In this document: positions 47,191-59,600 of the stretch, one piece after another
Layout: the number at the start of each line of letters is the position of its first letter
Position numbering within the stretch: the stretch's first letter is position 1
Notes under the pieces: generated by a model
Databases searched by the model: none
Seen by the model: the letters and a program-made list of their open reading frames with translations, nothing else
What the model was told of the DNA's origin: nothing
Made by a program: the position numbers and the translations under genes
Source of the DNA: Voacanga thouarsii
Taxonomy: Eukaryota; Streptophyta; Magnoliopsida; Gentianales; Apocynaceae
DNA: 64,000 nucleotides
Direction of reading: 5' to 3'
Assembly (NCBI GenBank): GCA_026120185.1
Contig: JANUWF010001109.1
Location: 4,704,001-4,768,000, forward strand

Positions 47191-48723
47191 TGACATGGCC
47201 TAAATTAGTCATATATTTTCTAGTTATTTGAGGCTATTTTGTAATACATTTTGTGCAATAACTGGTCATATTCCTTTATATTTGAGATTTTACCATTGAA
47301 AAGGTATTTTGTGCATTATTTCAGATTTTAGGGGTAAAATAAGGCAAAATCATTGCTAAACAGACTGTTGGTAGTGCTGGCTAGGATAGGAGAGGTGGTG
47401 GCGGCCACGTGCTGCTGGCACGTACTTCAAAACGATGAAAAATCGACGAAACAGGAGCTAAACAGAACACAACCGGTGTTGGTTAGGAGCCTAGAGGCGG
47501 CGTCGGCTGCAACCTGGAAGAACTTGGCATGAAAATTGAAAAAAATCAACAAACAAACAGAGAGACAGAATGCAACCGGTTCCGGCCTTAGGCAGGACAA
47601 ACAGCGCCGACTGTGCACTGATACAAAGGCGGTACCTCAATTTTCATGCGCATTTTTTATAATTTTTAGAGTTTTGGTATTTTCCTACTTCTATTCGGCC
47701 AGAAACCCTAGAGAGACGAATTTAGGCAGTTCTAAAGTCTATAAATAGAGGAAAAACACAAGTCAAAGGTATGAATTCAATGAGCAAACACAAAATCACT
47801 CAAAATCAATGAGAAATTCATCAAATCAAAGAGGATTGTACAAGAGAGTTTACGAATGAAGAAGAAGGATGCTTGTCTATGAATGCTTTCTTTTAACATT
47901 TTTTTCTTTTCTTGAACAATGATCTATTAATTATTTTATTGTAATTTGACATTGTTTTCGATATTCATGATTTTTAGAGTTACTTTGATCTTTTGATTAA
48001 TTGATTGCTATTCTTGGTATTTAATTACTTATGCTGATTACGAGATTAATTTGTTGTTTCTTTCTATTAACTTGCTTGGAAAATGGGTTGATGCTGGTCT
48101 CAATTCATTAATTTCATATTTGTTGTCTATTAACTTGCTTGGAAAATGGGTTAATTGCTAAGAACGGGGTAATTAAAGTTTAATTGATGTCTATCAGGAT
48201 ATGAATTCATTGGTAAATTTTATGTTTTAAATTTGTCAGGATATGGAGATTTAATCAAGAATTGTGTTTAATGCATCTTTTGGGTGAATTAGTTGAGACA
48301 GGATATATGATGCTAATTTATCTAGAAGATATTGATTTCATAGATTGGAAAAGAAGTGAATCTATCTTAATCCTTCATAATGCCAAGAGAATGATTAGTT
48401 ATGATATTGATTGGGTACTTTAAAGTCATGTTTGTCCAAATAATTATTTGAGTTACATAATTCTCCATCCTTGACATGTATATATTCTTTTATTTTATTA
48501 TTATTATTATTTTTCACTTTATTGAGTCGGTTAAACAATGAAAGAAAAGTGATTATTGCATACTTGTTCCTTGAGGATCGATACTTGTTTTAAACCCTAT
48601 GCTATGCTTAATGATGAGTACGCTTGCTCATATATGTAATTTGGGGTTAACTTTTTAATTTAAATTTGATTGAGAATGTGCTTATTTTTTAAAAATTTTT
48701 TGTACCCAAATTCATACACATCA
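47191..48723 (+). repeat. A2 5' LTR
   Basis: TGACATGGCCTAAATTAG to ACACATCA, 1533 bases. It is colinear with the A1 LTRs, including the GC-rich block (47366-47625), tataaatag (47741-47749) and cctatgctatgcttaatga (48595-48613). Confidence 0.95.
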
Positions 48724-48730
48724 AGTTTTT

Positions 48731-48747
48731 TGCGCCGTTGCTGGGCA
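48731..48747 (+). promoter_or_regulatory. A2 primer-binding site
   Basis: tgcgccgttgctgggca lies seven bases after the LTR end; it is a mutated tRNA-Asp-type site, as in A1. Confidence 0.8.
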
Positions 48748-49992
48748 ACAATATCATAAAAGGTTAGATTTTGCTCATTTAACCATGTAAATATGTACAA
48801 TTGTTCTTTTTACAAAAGGTGCCATCTTTTGTATCTTGTATATCTTTATAATCTAATTTACTAACTTTGATTGATGTTTAATTGACTAATTTGTTCTTTT
48901 AATTTTGTTTAAATTGTAAATTCCGCTATCTAACTTTCTTCTTATCTTTTCTAGGTGTTAGCCTTGCTATATGACCCGCTATCTATCTTTGCATTATTCA
49001 TCACTGCTGTGTGTTCATTATTTTTATTTCGTTAAAAAAAAAAAAAACAGAACCGGCGCCAGCTCCTGTCGCAGGAGGCACTAAAAATAGGTTAATTTAG
49101 CCTTTTTTTTTCTTTCAAACTCTCCAAGTGCCTCCCAAATTCTCTCTAACCCACGCCGGCTCCACATTCTAAACCTTTCAAATTTTGATTTTTCACCTTC
49201 CAAACACTTCTAGAGTATCAATCTATCATTCTTTTGTTGATTCTACAGATCAAAATCCTCTAAATCTTCCGTTTTTCACAAAAAACCCAATCTTTAATCT
49301 GCCTTTAAAGAGCTTTGATTTCTGGAAAAAGGATGCATATATTGCTTGCCCATGCATAGGAGAACATACATGTACATTTTTTCTTTAATTCCCACAGTTA
49401 AAATGTTGTAGGTAAATTTTTCTAATTTTAGATTTTTTTTGGGCTGAAATTTGGGATATTTAATGTTCTCTTACGTTGTGAATTAATTTGTGAGCTTCAT
49501 GACATTGGATATATTATGAGTTGATGATTCTTGAGAACTTTATTCATTCACATGATCATTAGGGAGTTTGTGTATTCGTTTAAGGGTATGATTATGGCTA
49601 TTATGATGATTGAGTTACTAGTTGCACATTGGCCTTGAATTATCTTACACTTGATCACTATAATGCCATGATGATTCCATAATTTACATGATCATGTTAT
49701 GAGCATCTAGATACATTGGGTTTGTTCAGTACATTTACGCTTTCCAGTGAGATATTATGCTTAATCTTAAAGGTTGTGTGAAAATTGTGGTGGATTGATT
49801 GGAAGAGGTTGAATTCTTTATTGTGTTGGTGAAAGGTATACTTTAAGGAGTTTGGTAATTGTGGTGTGAATTGGTTGAGAGTTGAGTGTTATGTTGTACA
49901 TTGTGTTTGAAAAAGGGGAGATTATATTCTTCTAAAATCTTTGAGCTTCCTAGTACTTGTACTCCTATTTTTACTACTATCTACTTTCTAAT

Positions 49993-51159
49993 ATGTCTGG
50001 AGCACGAGGCCAATCATCCAAAAGGGCTAGAGCTTCTTCTTCCTCAGCCCCTTCGTCTATAGACCCCATGTTCCTCAGGCCAATAGATTTTATTGATCCA
50101 TCCTGTGAGGAGTGGTACAATAGCAGGTCCTTAAATAATATTATTGTGGAGCGTACCTTTGCACCTACCCTAGACAGTGCCCTTAAACTAGGAATAATGT
50201 TTAGGAGACTAAGGTGGGGACCTATAGTACAGCTTAAGAGGGATTATTGTCCAGTGCTTATAAAAGAATTCTATGCTAACATGGTTGCAAAGAATGATAA
50301 CCATCTTCCACACATTGAGACACAAGTGAAGGGAACCCCCATTTTCATCACAAGAAACCATTTAGCCACTCTTCTCCATGTGTATGATGATGATTCTTGG
50401 CTAGGGATAGATACCAATCATCAAAAGATTCTTTCTGACCCTAATTGGAATGCCATTGGAACTTGAGCTACTCTAGGGTTGCGCAAGAAAAATGCTTTCA
50501 AAGCCAACAGCTTCTACTCTAACAATGATCTTGATGCCCACTTTCGAGCTCTAGTATACATGTTTGCTTTAAATGTCATACCCCGAGCCAGTGGATTTAA
50601 TGAGACAGTACTATTGATATGTACATGTTGCATAGGATGATGACCACTCAGCCTATCCCTCTTACCCCATTGATCATACAATCCATTAGGGATATGGTTC
50701 ATTATCGTCACTCAACCAAAGCCTTAGTCTTTCTTCATAATCATGAAAATTTTGAGAGATTTTGGTATTAGTACTGAGGGAGAATTGATTGAGACTATCT
50801 ATGAGCATGACCTGGTCACGGAGCAAATATTGATAAGTTGTGGGTACAAATATAGCCAGGAGATGAAGAAATGGCTAAATCCCTATGAGGCAAAGCATCC
50901 CGGACAAGTTTAGCCACCACCATCGCGAGCACGAGCTAGTAGTTCATAGTCACAACCAAGGATTGACTTTGAGACCGCGGTGATGGGACAGTTAGCTCAA
51001 CAGATGGAGATGTTGCTACACATGCGAGACGTCATTGATGACATTGCCCGGAGGCAGACTATTCAGAAGCAGCAATGGGCTCAGTGGATGCAACGTTTTC
51101 TGGGACCGCATGGCGATGATAACACTTCAGCACATGATGTTGATGATGGGGAGCACTGA
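49993..51159 (+). pseudogene. A2 gene: plant transposon-associated protein (Transposase_32-like)
   Basis: Start chosen at MSGARGQSSKRARASSSSAP, a low-complexity N-terminus typical of the family; an in-frame ATG 36 bases upstream is less likely. The core reads FAPTLDSALKLG, RLRWGPIVQLKRDY, LIKEFYANMV, VKGTPIFITRNHLATLL. By recall this matches the 'putative plant transposon protein' family found in Athila-like elements. TGA at 50464-50466, after SDPNWNAIGT, is followed in frame by LGLRKKNAFKANSFYSNNDL. Another stop and frameshift follow, then LIETIYEHDLVTEQILISCG and a glutamine-rich, probably helical tail (GQLAQQMEMLLHMRD, RRQTIQKQQWAQWMQRF) ending at TGA 51157-51159. Role unknown; no catalytic residues are evident. 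Confidence 0.72.
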
Positions 51160-52950
51160 GATGATTTTTCTACACTTGTTCCTACTTCTCACTTTTTTTT
51201 CCTTTATATTTTTTGATGACTTTTCTAGTTATTTCTTGTACTTTTCTTTTTCATTCTATTTTCTTTACTTTTTGCTTATTTTTCTTTTCTAGTTTTTATG
51301 CTTTGGTGTGTTTCTTTTGTGTATTTTTCTTTCTAGGTACTTCAACAATGCTCCTTTCTGCTGGAATTCAACTCTTTTGTAAGAGAATGCACAATTCAAT
51401 GGAAGTATTTTCTTTCTTCTCTTTTCCCCTTTATTTTTGGTCCCGTGGCAATATTTCCTTGCTCTATTTGTTTGGCCATTGAGGACAATGTCTAGTTTAA
51501 GTGTGGGAGAGTGGTTAGAATAGGAATTCTTCTATGCTTCATTCTTCTTGAAATTCTTTAAATCTTGGAATTCTTCTATGCTTCATTCTTCTGAAATTCT
51601 TTGAACCTTTTGAGCAAATTTTTCAAATTTTTTTCTAATTTTTTGAGCTTTCAAGATGTATTTTTAATGCATGTCTTTGTGCTAGATCATAGAGCATATG
51701 TTCTATATTATTTGTGGCTTATGCATGACTTTTTGCACACACTACGACTAAGTAGTTCTTGACCAAATGCTTTACATTGTTCTTAAACCTGTTTTTTTGC
51801 TAAAATTCATTGAGCATTCTAGAACTTACTTGAATATCTCTCGAGGCGAAATAAGAAAAATATTCATGATTTAACTTAGGGATGACGGTCTTCTTTGGAT
51901 AGTTTAAGCTTTTCAAGCCTACCTATTTTATATTATCCCTAGTGCTTATTTTGAGCCTAAATTGTTAATTTCTTTCTTAAACCCGTCATCATACTTTGTC
52001 TATTACTTTTTTCTGAGAGTTTGATTTACTTTCCAAATCTTTGGTTGCTCTTAATGGATAAAAGTACAAGTAGAAAAATTATGAGGGAGAATGCTTGTGT
52101 AAATGTCATGACTTGTTACTTTCAGTCATGCATCATGTGTTGAGTTGGAGTTGTGAAAGGAGAAAGGAGGAAGAAAAAGAAAGATTGAGAAAAACAAAAA
52201 GCTTCTAGAAAATGTTGAAAGAAAAAATTGAGAAGCAAACAAAAGCAGCATTTAAAAAGAAGAGAAAAAGAAAAGAAAAGCTAAAAGAAAAAGAAAAGAA
52301 TAGCACAGGAAGAATGTTGGTTGAGTTGAAATAAGAATTGCTGAAATTTTGATGATCATGTGCAATATGATTGATGCGTTGAGAACTATTGATGAAAAGG
52401 ATACAAGATTTGCTTGAACTATAATATGATTGTTATACAAGGTTATGGGTTTTTGATTGGTTTTGTGATAGGAGAGCAATAAAAGTTTAGAATTTATTGG
52501 TACATGTTGTTTATCCTTTTCTTGCAAACTCTCATCTTCTTTGATATTTAATTTTCCTATATCCTTCGTTTGACAGTTACATTATAAACCCTTTAGCCTT
52601 ACATTACAAGCTTAAAAGTCCTACTTGACCTAAGTAGAATCATGATATGTCTTGGATTAGTAGAGAAAGTGGATGAAAAGTAAGCTTATGGAATGTATAT
52701 ATATTTTTTGAACGAAATTCTTTCCAATGGTTTGAGAATGATGTTAAGTATTGGGATGGTTCTACTAGTCATTCTTCACTTACACGATTCTTGCATTTGT
52801 TATGAAAAGTATAATAGCATATGTTTTGTTGTCTTGAATAGAAAAAGGATTAGAAATATTATTTTGAAATTGATTGAGTGACTTTGTGAAAACTTGTGTT
52901 TTTCTACTTGTCTTTGATATTTTGCTTGAGGACAAGCAAAGAGCTAAGTG
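51160..52950 (+). other. A2 3' non-coding region
   Basis: Colinear with A1 40290-41616 and 43409-43767: T-rich tract, caacaatgctcctttctgctg, inner purine tract aagtgtgggagagtgg (51499-51514), A-rich tract near 52150-52310, and an end at gagctaagtg. It lacks S4. The PPT is shortened to aagtg by a small deletion that also removes the LTR's first bases. Confidence 0.85.
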
Positions 52951-53172
52951 TAGGGTCTAAATTAGTCATATATTTTCTAGTTATTTGAGGCTATTTTGTG
53001 ATACATTTTGTGCAATAACTGGTCATATTCCTTCATATTTGAGATTTTACCCTTGGAAAGGTATTTTATACATTATTTCAGATTTTAGGGGTAAAATAAG
53101 ACAAAAATATTGCTAAATAGAGTAGAGGCGGCGCCGACCAGGATAGGGGAATTGACGCCGGCCACGTGCTGC
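52951..53172 (+). repeat. A2 3' LTR, truncated
   Basis: tagggtctaaattagtc to gccacgtgctgc: only the first part of the LTR, through the first GGCGCC words. It breaks off inside the sequence that reads on as tggcacgtac in the 5' LTR (47416). Confidence 0.9.
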
Positions 53173-53185
53173 TTACAGTTTCTTT

Positions 53186-54878
53186 ATGACACATTTTATT
53201 TTAATTAAAGGCATTATTTATCTTGCAGTTTCTTTTGTTTACTTTAAGTAATATAACTGTTCGATAAAATCCCTAGTACAACACTGTGGTAAGAAAATTA
53301 TGATAGAGATCATAATATGAGATTCCTACTACACTGGATGGTGTTAGTACTTAAATAGTCCCTAGTCATAATATTAATGAGACAGGACATCATTAATACG
53401 TTAAGACTAACATGTGTTAGACTTCCTGATTTGATCAGGCGGTGGTTCTCATAACCGTGAGAATTGAGATACTTAAAGTTAACACATGGATACTTGTTAA
53501 TGAAACAAGTTCATTGGATGACCTAGCTTTGAGATTATCATATGGATAACTATTTAGTGCCAGTGATATAATCTCAATATAGCAAACGTGCAAGTATCCT
53601 TAGACTTGAGATCTCCAAGGTACTTTGTTTGCTGAGTTTTGTACTTTGATTCCAATCTCCGAAGCTCGATTGAGGGCTACTTATGGGGTGGATATTGGGT
53701 ACATTGTGAGGTAAATGAAAGTAGTTGAGAGCGTCAATAAAAGATTCACCACTCCTAATAGTAGGAGCGAATATCTCACGGCCACTTGTAGGAATTACTA
53801 CTCGAAAGTCCTTGGCCAAGGTGATTGTGTATTGAAAACAGTTCCAATTGATACACTTTTAGAGTAGTGGGTTCCTAGTACAAGTACTATTATATTCGGG
53901 CCAGAATTAATTCTGGAGGGAGTTGGCACTAATTTCGTACTCCAAACCAAATGAGATATTGTATGGTGAAATGAGTTAATTGCACTGAAGTTTGTTATTG
54001 AAGGATTCATGTCAAGCCACTTGACTTCTTGGATTCTTGGGTGGTCATGATGTGTTGCTAGATACCGCTCATGATCTGAGAATATAGGTTTATTAATTGA
54101 TGAATTAATAAACCAATCCTGATTAGAATTAATAGGATTAATTCTAATTAATTATGGATTATTAATCTCAAAGACGTTTGGATTAATTCATGTTCGCTAC
54201 CAATTGACTGGAAAACCTAATAGGTCACACACAACAGAGGATTATATGCTCAAGGTGTTATTTGATAACATTGTGGGGTTAATTGAGAGAAAGAGAAGTT
54301 GTTGTGGATAAATTATAATTAGTTATAATTTGTGGTCTAAGTTGTAATTGTGAGAACTTGATATTTCCAATTACAATTAGGAAATTCTAATAGGATTAGA
54401 ATTCTCAATTTTAGCAGGGTTTTAGGTATATATGTATGATATAACTGAAAACCCTAGCTGATGTTGAGTCATACGAAATCCAGCCAAAAATAGCTGAACA
54501 ACACATGATTCTCTCTCCTTTGTTCTCTCTTTCTCGTTTTTCTTCTTGAAAGAAAAACCCTAGCCGCCATTAATTTTTGCTAGCACAGAAATTTTGGTGC
54601 TTGAGTATACTTCTGTGTGGATTACTGTTAGAGATAATTACACACTGTGATTATAGCGGTTTGAAGTTCAACTCACGTGGAGGTTGATCACGAGAATTGC
54701 TGAATCGCACCTCAACTTAAAGAAGAAAATTTTGTTCTTCGCACGATCACCCAAAGGTAAAAAGCTGTTACCTTTACTCTCTTTATGTCTTGTTTTCCAC
54801 ACATAGATGGGTCCTGGGATGGTATCTCATTTTATTTTTCGCTGCACTGTATAGGATACGAGTCTGAGATACCCAACA
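53186..54878 (+). repeat. C3 5' LTR, 5'-truncated
   Basis: Starts at atgacacatttta, equal to position 37 of the 3' LTR, and ends gatacccaaca. It is nearly identical to 60677-62366 throughout. Confidence 0.95.
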
Positions 54879-54879
54879 G

Positions 54880-54891
54880 TGGTATCAGAGC
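54880..54891 (+). promoter_or_regulatory. C3 primer-binding site (tRNA-iMet)
   Basis: tggtatcagagc, the standard Copia site complementary to initiator tRNA-Met, lies one base after the LTR. Confidence 0.96.
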
Positions 54892-56690
54892 CATGCTATG
54901 TGTGGTCTACGGACATTGTTTTGGCATGAAAAACTGTTTTCGTGTTTATCTTTGTTTACTGTGAAAATCGTTTTCACTCGAGTCGAAATCGTTTCGATCT
55001 TTATGAGTTGGGTCCGAAACATAATATGATTGTGTTATAGTCACAGAATATTTCGATAAGATGCTTTCTTTGGTGCTGAAAAATTTCTACACAAAAACGT
55101 TTTCTTGCAACATGGATGTTGCCCTCCGTTTCATCTTAATTTTTCATTTTGATTTTGTTTAAACTAACAAATTGGTTGATGTTTATAGCTTTAAAGTAGA
55201 AAATACAGCTGAGAATTGTTCTCACTGAAAAATTACAGAAGAAGAAAGCACCAGAAATTGTTTCTGGAATTTTTGGAAAATCGCCGCTATTGTTGCAGAA
55301 CACAGGCGGCACCAGCTCCGGCCTCCAAGCCAGCGTCGGTTCCATTCTGTTCGCGATGTTCAAAAATCATTTTTGGAAGGAAAAATTTTTTGGAAACCAG
55401 AACAGAGCCAGCGCCGGCTTCGACTTCCGAACCAGCGCCGGTTCTACTTTGTTTGCGACTTCCAGCTATTTAAAAAAAAAATTCGGAACAGAATTTTGAA
55501 AAGGAAAAACCTCATTTGATGAGAAACGGGACCCAAAAGCATTTTCTCAAAATTAGTTTTGAGACAATCAATTTTGTTCTTCAAATAATGATTTTGAAAA
55601 TCTAAAATTGATGTATTCTCTAAAATGGTGATTTTAGAATTTGTTTTATTTTTCCAAAATAGTGATTTTGGAATAATAAAAGTATATATTTATTTTGTTT
55701 AAGCATAGTCAATGGCATGGTGGATGGTTATAGACTAAAACCAATTATATCTGTTCATACATTTTACAGTTTTGGTTTTTATGAAATAGGGCCTGCGTGT
55801 GTTGCCTTCTCTAGAATTCTTGTGTAATTCTCTTCTCGTCTAACTCCCCTCGAATGTAACTCGAGGTTTTCTCTCTTTAGGAAATTATGTAATTAGTTTA
55901 CATAGGTTAGATAGGAGTAGAATTATTTTATTCTGGAGATGGCAACTAAAACAAGGCGATGAGGTAAGACCTTCTACTTAAATCATGCATGAACACATAG
56001 GGTTAACTATATTAATTTCTTTTATGGCTCAAAGAAATTAATTTAGGGTAAAGTCCATAACCATACCACGTAATTGCTTTATTACCATGATTATCAATTA
56101 TGTGATTTATTGATTTTTATGCATGTCATTCAACGAAATCACTAAAAGGAACAAATTCCTCAATTAATATTAAACCTAATTCCTTCTGTTAATATAGTAC
56201 GAACGAGAGTCCTTTTTTGAGATCAGGTTGTTGGGCAACCCCAAGCCTACTTGACATTGGGCATGTTCAAGCTATGAAATTAAATTCCTGATTAATGGGT
56301 CGGGTTTAACTAAATTCTTTATCCCGGTTGGGCAAACTCAAGCATAAAGAAATTTAGAGGAAAAGTTGGGGTAGCCCAAAAGGCTTTAAGATTAAAAGCT
56401 GTTAATCACCCAATGATCCAGTAGTTATATACGATGTAATTGGTATTGGATACCTACCAATGAACTCAAGGGTAGCTTGTTGGGCAAACCTAAGGTTATT
56501 CTTGAGGAATTTGGATACCGGTCCACTAGGAAAGCTTCCAACGGGCTTTCCCGAATCAGTAGTGGGGGCTATTGGTTTGAGTAAAATAGTGGAGTAAAAA
56601 CACGTTTAATTAAAGTCTTAATTATTTGCATATTATGTCCATATACAAGTAGCTAATACTCTCTATCTTTACATCTAGGTCACTTGCATC
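54892..56690 (+). other. C3 untranslated leader with a GGCGCC module
   Basis: 1.8 kb without a gag-like frame. 55296-55455 is unusually GC-rich and holds cagaacacaggcggcacc and accagcgccggttctac, words shared with the A-family LTRs. Short open frames here owe their Ala-Pro-rich look to this base composition and are not treated as genes. Later parts (56219-56580) carry repeated ttgggca and gggctt words. Confidence 0.7.
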
Positions 56691-59600
56691 ATGTCAATGA
56701 ACTTGAACTTACGTAGCATTTTAGAAACCAACAGGTTAACCGAATCAAACTATCTCGACTGGTATAGAAATTTGAGAATCATTCTCAAATCGGAAAAGTT
56801 ACTGTACGTGCTAGATGCTCTTATTCCACCACCACCACGCCCAAGATGCTCATGCTGATGAGCATGCTGTCCACAAGAGGCACAAGGAGGATAGTGATAC
56901 AGCATCATGTATTATGTTGGCATCCATGACTCTTGAGTTGCAAAAACAACACGAGAATATGGATACTCAATCAATCATTTTACATCTTCGAGAGCTGTTT
57001 GATGCCCAAGCCAGAACTGAGAGATATGAGATCTCAAAGCAACTATTTCGTTGTAAAATGGTAGAGGATTCTTCTGTGGCCACTCATGGGCTGAAGATGC
57101 TGGGCTTGATAAAGAAGCTTGGATCTCTTGGGTTTACAATGGACCACGACTTAAGTGTTGAATTAATTTTTCAGTCTTTGCCTAATAGTTTCTCACAATT
57201 TATGATTAACTATTAGATGAATAAGATTGAGTCCACTATCCCTGAGTTGATCAATCTTCTCAAAACTGCGGAGTCCTCCATGAAGAGAGATTCCAATGTG
57301 GTTTTAATGGTAGAATCTTCCTCTTCTAAGAAGAAAGTTTAAAAGAATAAGAAGACTCCCATGAAGCCCAAAGGTGGTGTGAACAAGAAGGACGTAGCTA
57401 CCAAGGGCCCATGCCATCATTGTGGGAAGATGGGCTACTGGAGGCGCAACTGCAAAGCCTACTTGAAGACCATCAAGGACAAGAAGCAGAAGGAGAAGCT
57501 TACAAGCATTTCTACCTCTTCTCCAGGTATGTTTATGATTGAGATAAATACTGCCTTTAGAAATGAAATATAGGTATTAGATACCGGATGTGGATCTCAT
57601 TTGTGCAATATCTTGCAGGGACTAAAGAGCAGTAGAAGGCTAGAGAAAGGCGACGTGGACCTACGTACTGCAAATGGGGCAAAGGTTGCTGCACTTGCTG
57701 TGGGGACATACGAAGTGAACCTGCCTTCGGGATTAATTCTAGAACTGCAAAACTGTTATTTTGTACCAGTTTTAATGAAAAATATTATCTCAGTTACGTG
57801 TTTAGACTTGTGTAGATTTCGTTTAATATTTAAGAATAAATGTTATTCTTTTTCTTTGAATGATATTCACTATGATTCAGCAACTTTAGTTAATGGTTTA
57901 TATGTTCTAGACTTGGATAATCCAATTCTCAATATAAACAATAAGAAATCTAAAATAGATAACTCTAACACCTCTTACTTATGGCATTGTCATTTGGGCC
58001 ATGTAAACGAAAATCGTATTTCTAAGTTACACAAGTTTAGTGACTTAGGGTCATTTGATTATGAATCATGTGGCACATGCGAGTCTTGTTTACTAAGTAA
58101 AATGACTAAAACTCATTTTTCCAGGAAAAGGAAAACGGGCCAAAGAGTTATTAGAACCCATACATTCTGATGTATGTGGCCCAATGTCAATACAAGTAAG
58201 AGGAGGTTGTAACTATTTCATAACATTTATCGATGATTTCTCATGATACGGGTATTTGTATTTAATGAAATACAAATCTGAGGCCTTTGAAAAGTTCAAA
58301 GATTTCAAGAATGAAATAGAGAAACAACTTGACAAAAGTATTAAGACTCTAAGATCTGATTGAGGAAGAGAATATTTGAGTCAAGAGTTTTTGAGTTATC
58401 TTAGAGATAATGGGATATTATCTCAATGGACTGCACCATATACACCTCAACATAATGGTGTATCTGAGATAAGGAATTGAACCCTTCTAGACATGGTACG
58501 GACCATGATGGCTTCTGCAGACCTACCAAAATCGTTTTGGGGGTATGCACTAGAGACTTCTGTTTATATACTAAATAGAGTTCCGACAAAATCGGTTGAT
58601 ACTACCCCATTTGAGATGTTCTTTGGTAAAAGACCAAAGTTATCTCACTTGCGAGTATGGGGTTGTCTTGCCTTTGTTAAAAGGCCACAGTCAGACAAAC
58701 TTGATAGTAAGTCTGACAAGTGTTTGTTTGTGGGATATCCAAAAGAATCTTTTGGATATTACTTCTATCAACCCTCCGAAAACAAATTGTTTGTTTCGAA
58801 GCATGCCGTCTTCTTAGAGAAAGAGCACATGCTCAAAGGGGATAGTGGGAGTAAGATTGAACTTAGTGAAGTTTATGAAGATCAAACAAATGAGGATCAA
58901 CCGTCTAACCCCACATCTATTGAGAGAATAGATGAACCTTCTAATACACAAGAACCTCGTAGATCTAGTAGGATACGTATGACACCTAAGAGATATGGAT
59001 TTCTCATTAGTGACCATAATAACGTATTGCTCATAGATAAAGATGAGCCTACTACCAACAAGGATGTTCTGAATAGTTCAGAATCTGACAAATGGCTTGA
59101 GACCATGAAGTCAGAGATGGATTCCATGTACGACAACCAAGTATGGACTTTGGTTGATCCACCCAAAGGAATTAAACCTATTGGATGCAAGTGGGTTTTC
59201 AAGAAGAAAACGGACATGGATGGTAACTTAGTTACCTATAAAGCACGACTAGTGGTGAAGGGTTATCGTCAACAACATAGTATTGACTATGATGAAACCT
59301 TCTCGCCAGTAGCCATGTTGAAATCCATCAGGATACTCCTAGCCATTGCTGCTCATTATGATTATGAAATTTGGCAAATGGATGTGAAAACAGCTTTCCT
59401 AAATGGAAATCTGACTGAGGAAGTGTATATGACACAACCTGAGGGTTTCACATCCAGTGATGGCACAAAGGTGTGTAAGTTGCGAAGGTCTATTTATGGA
59501 CTTAAGCAAGCTTATAGGAGTTGGAATATCCGTTTTGATTAAAACAATCAAAGAGTTTGGTTTCATTCAAAATATGGATGAACCTTGTGTATACAAGAAG

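Larger units (their letters stand above)
47191..53172 (+). mobile_element. A2: non-autonomous Athila-like element without pol
   Basis: The 5' LTR, tRNA-Asp-type PBS and long 3' non-coding region match A1, but gag and pol are absent. In their place is one gene related to plant transposon-associated proteins (49993-51159). The 3' LTR is cut off after 222 bases at the junction with C3. Confidence 0.88.

Noticed and set aside
55216..55499. Ala/Pro-rich open frames in the C3 leader
   Set aside because: They depend on the GC-rich GGCGCC module and have no homologue I recognise; the leader position and two overlapping frames argue against a gene.
58401..59217. Minus-strand open frames opposite C3 integrase and RT
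   Set aside because: Mirror of the + strand Copia frame; no motifs of their own.
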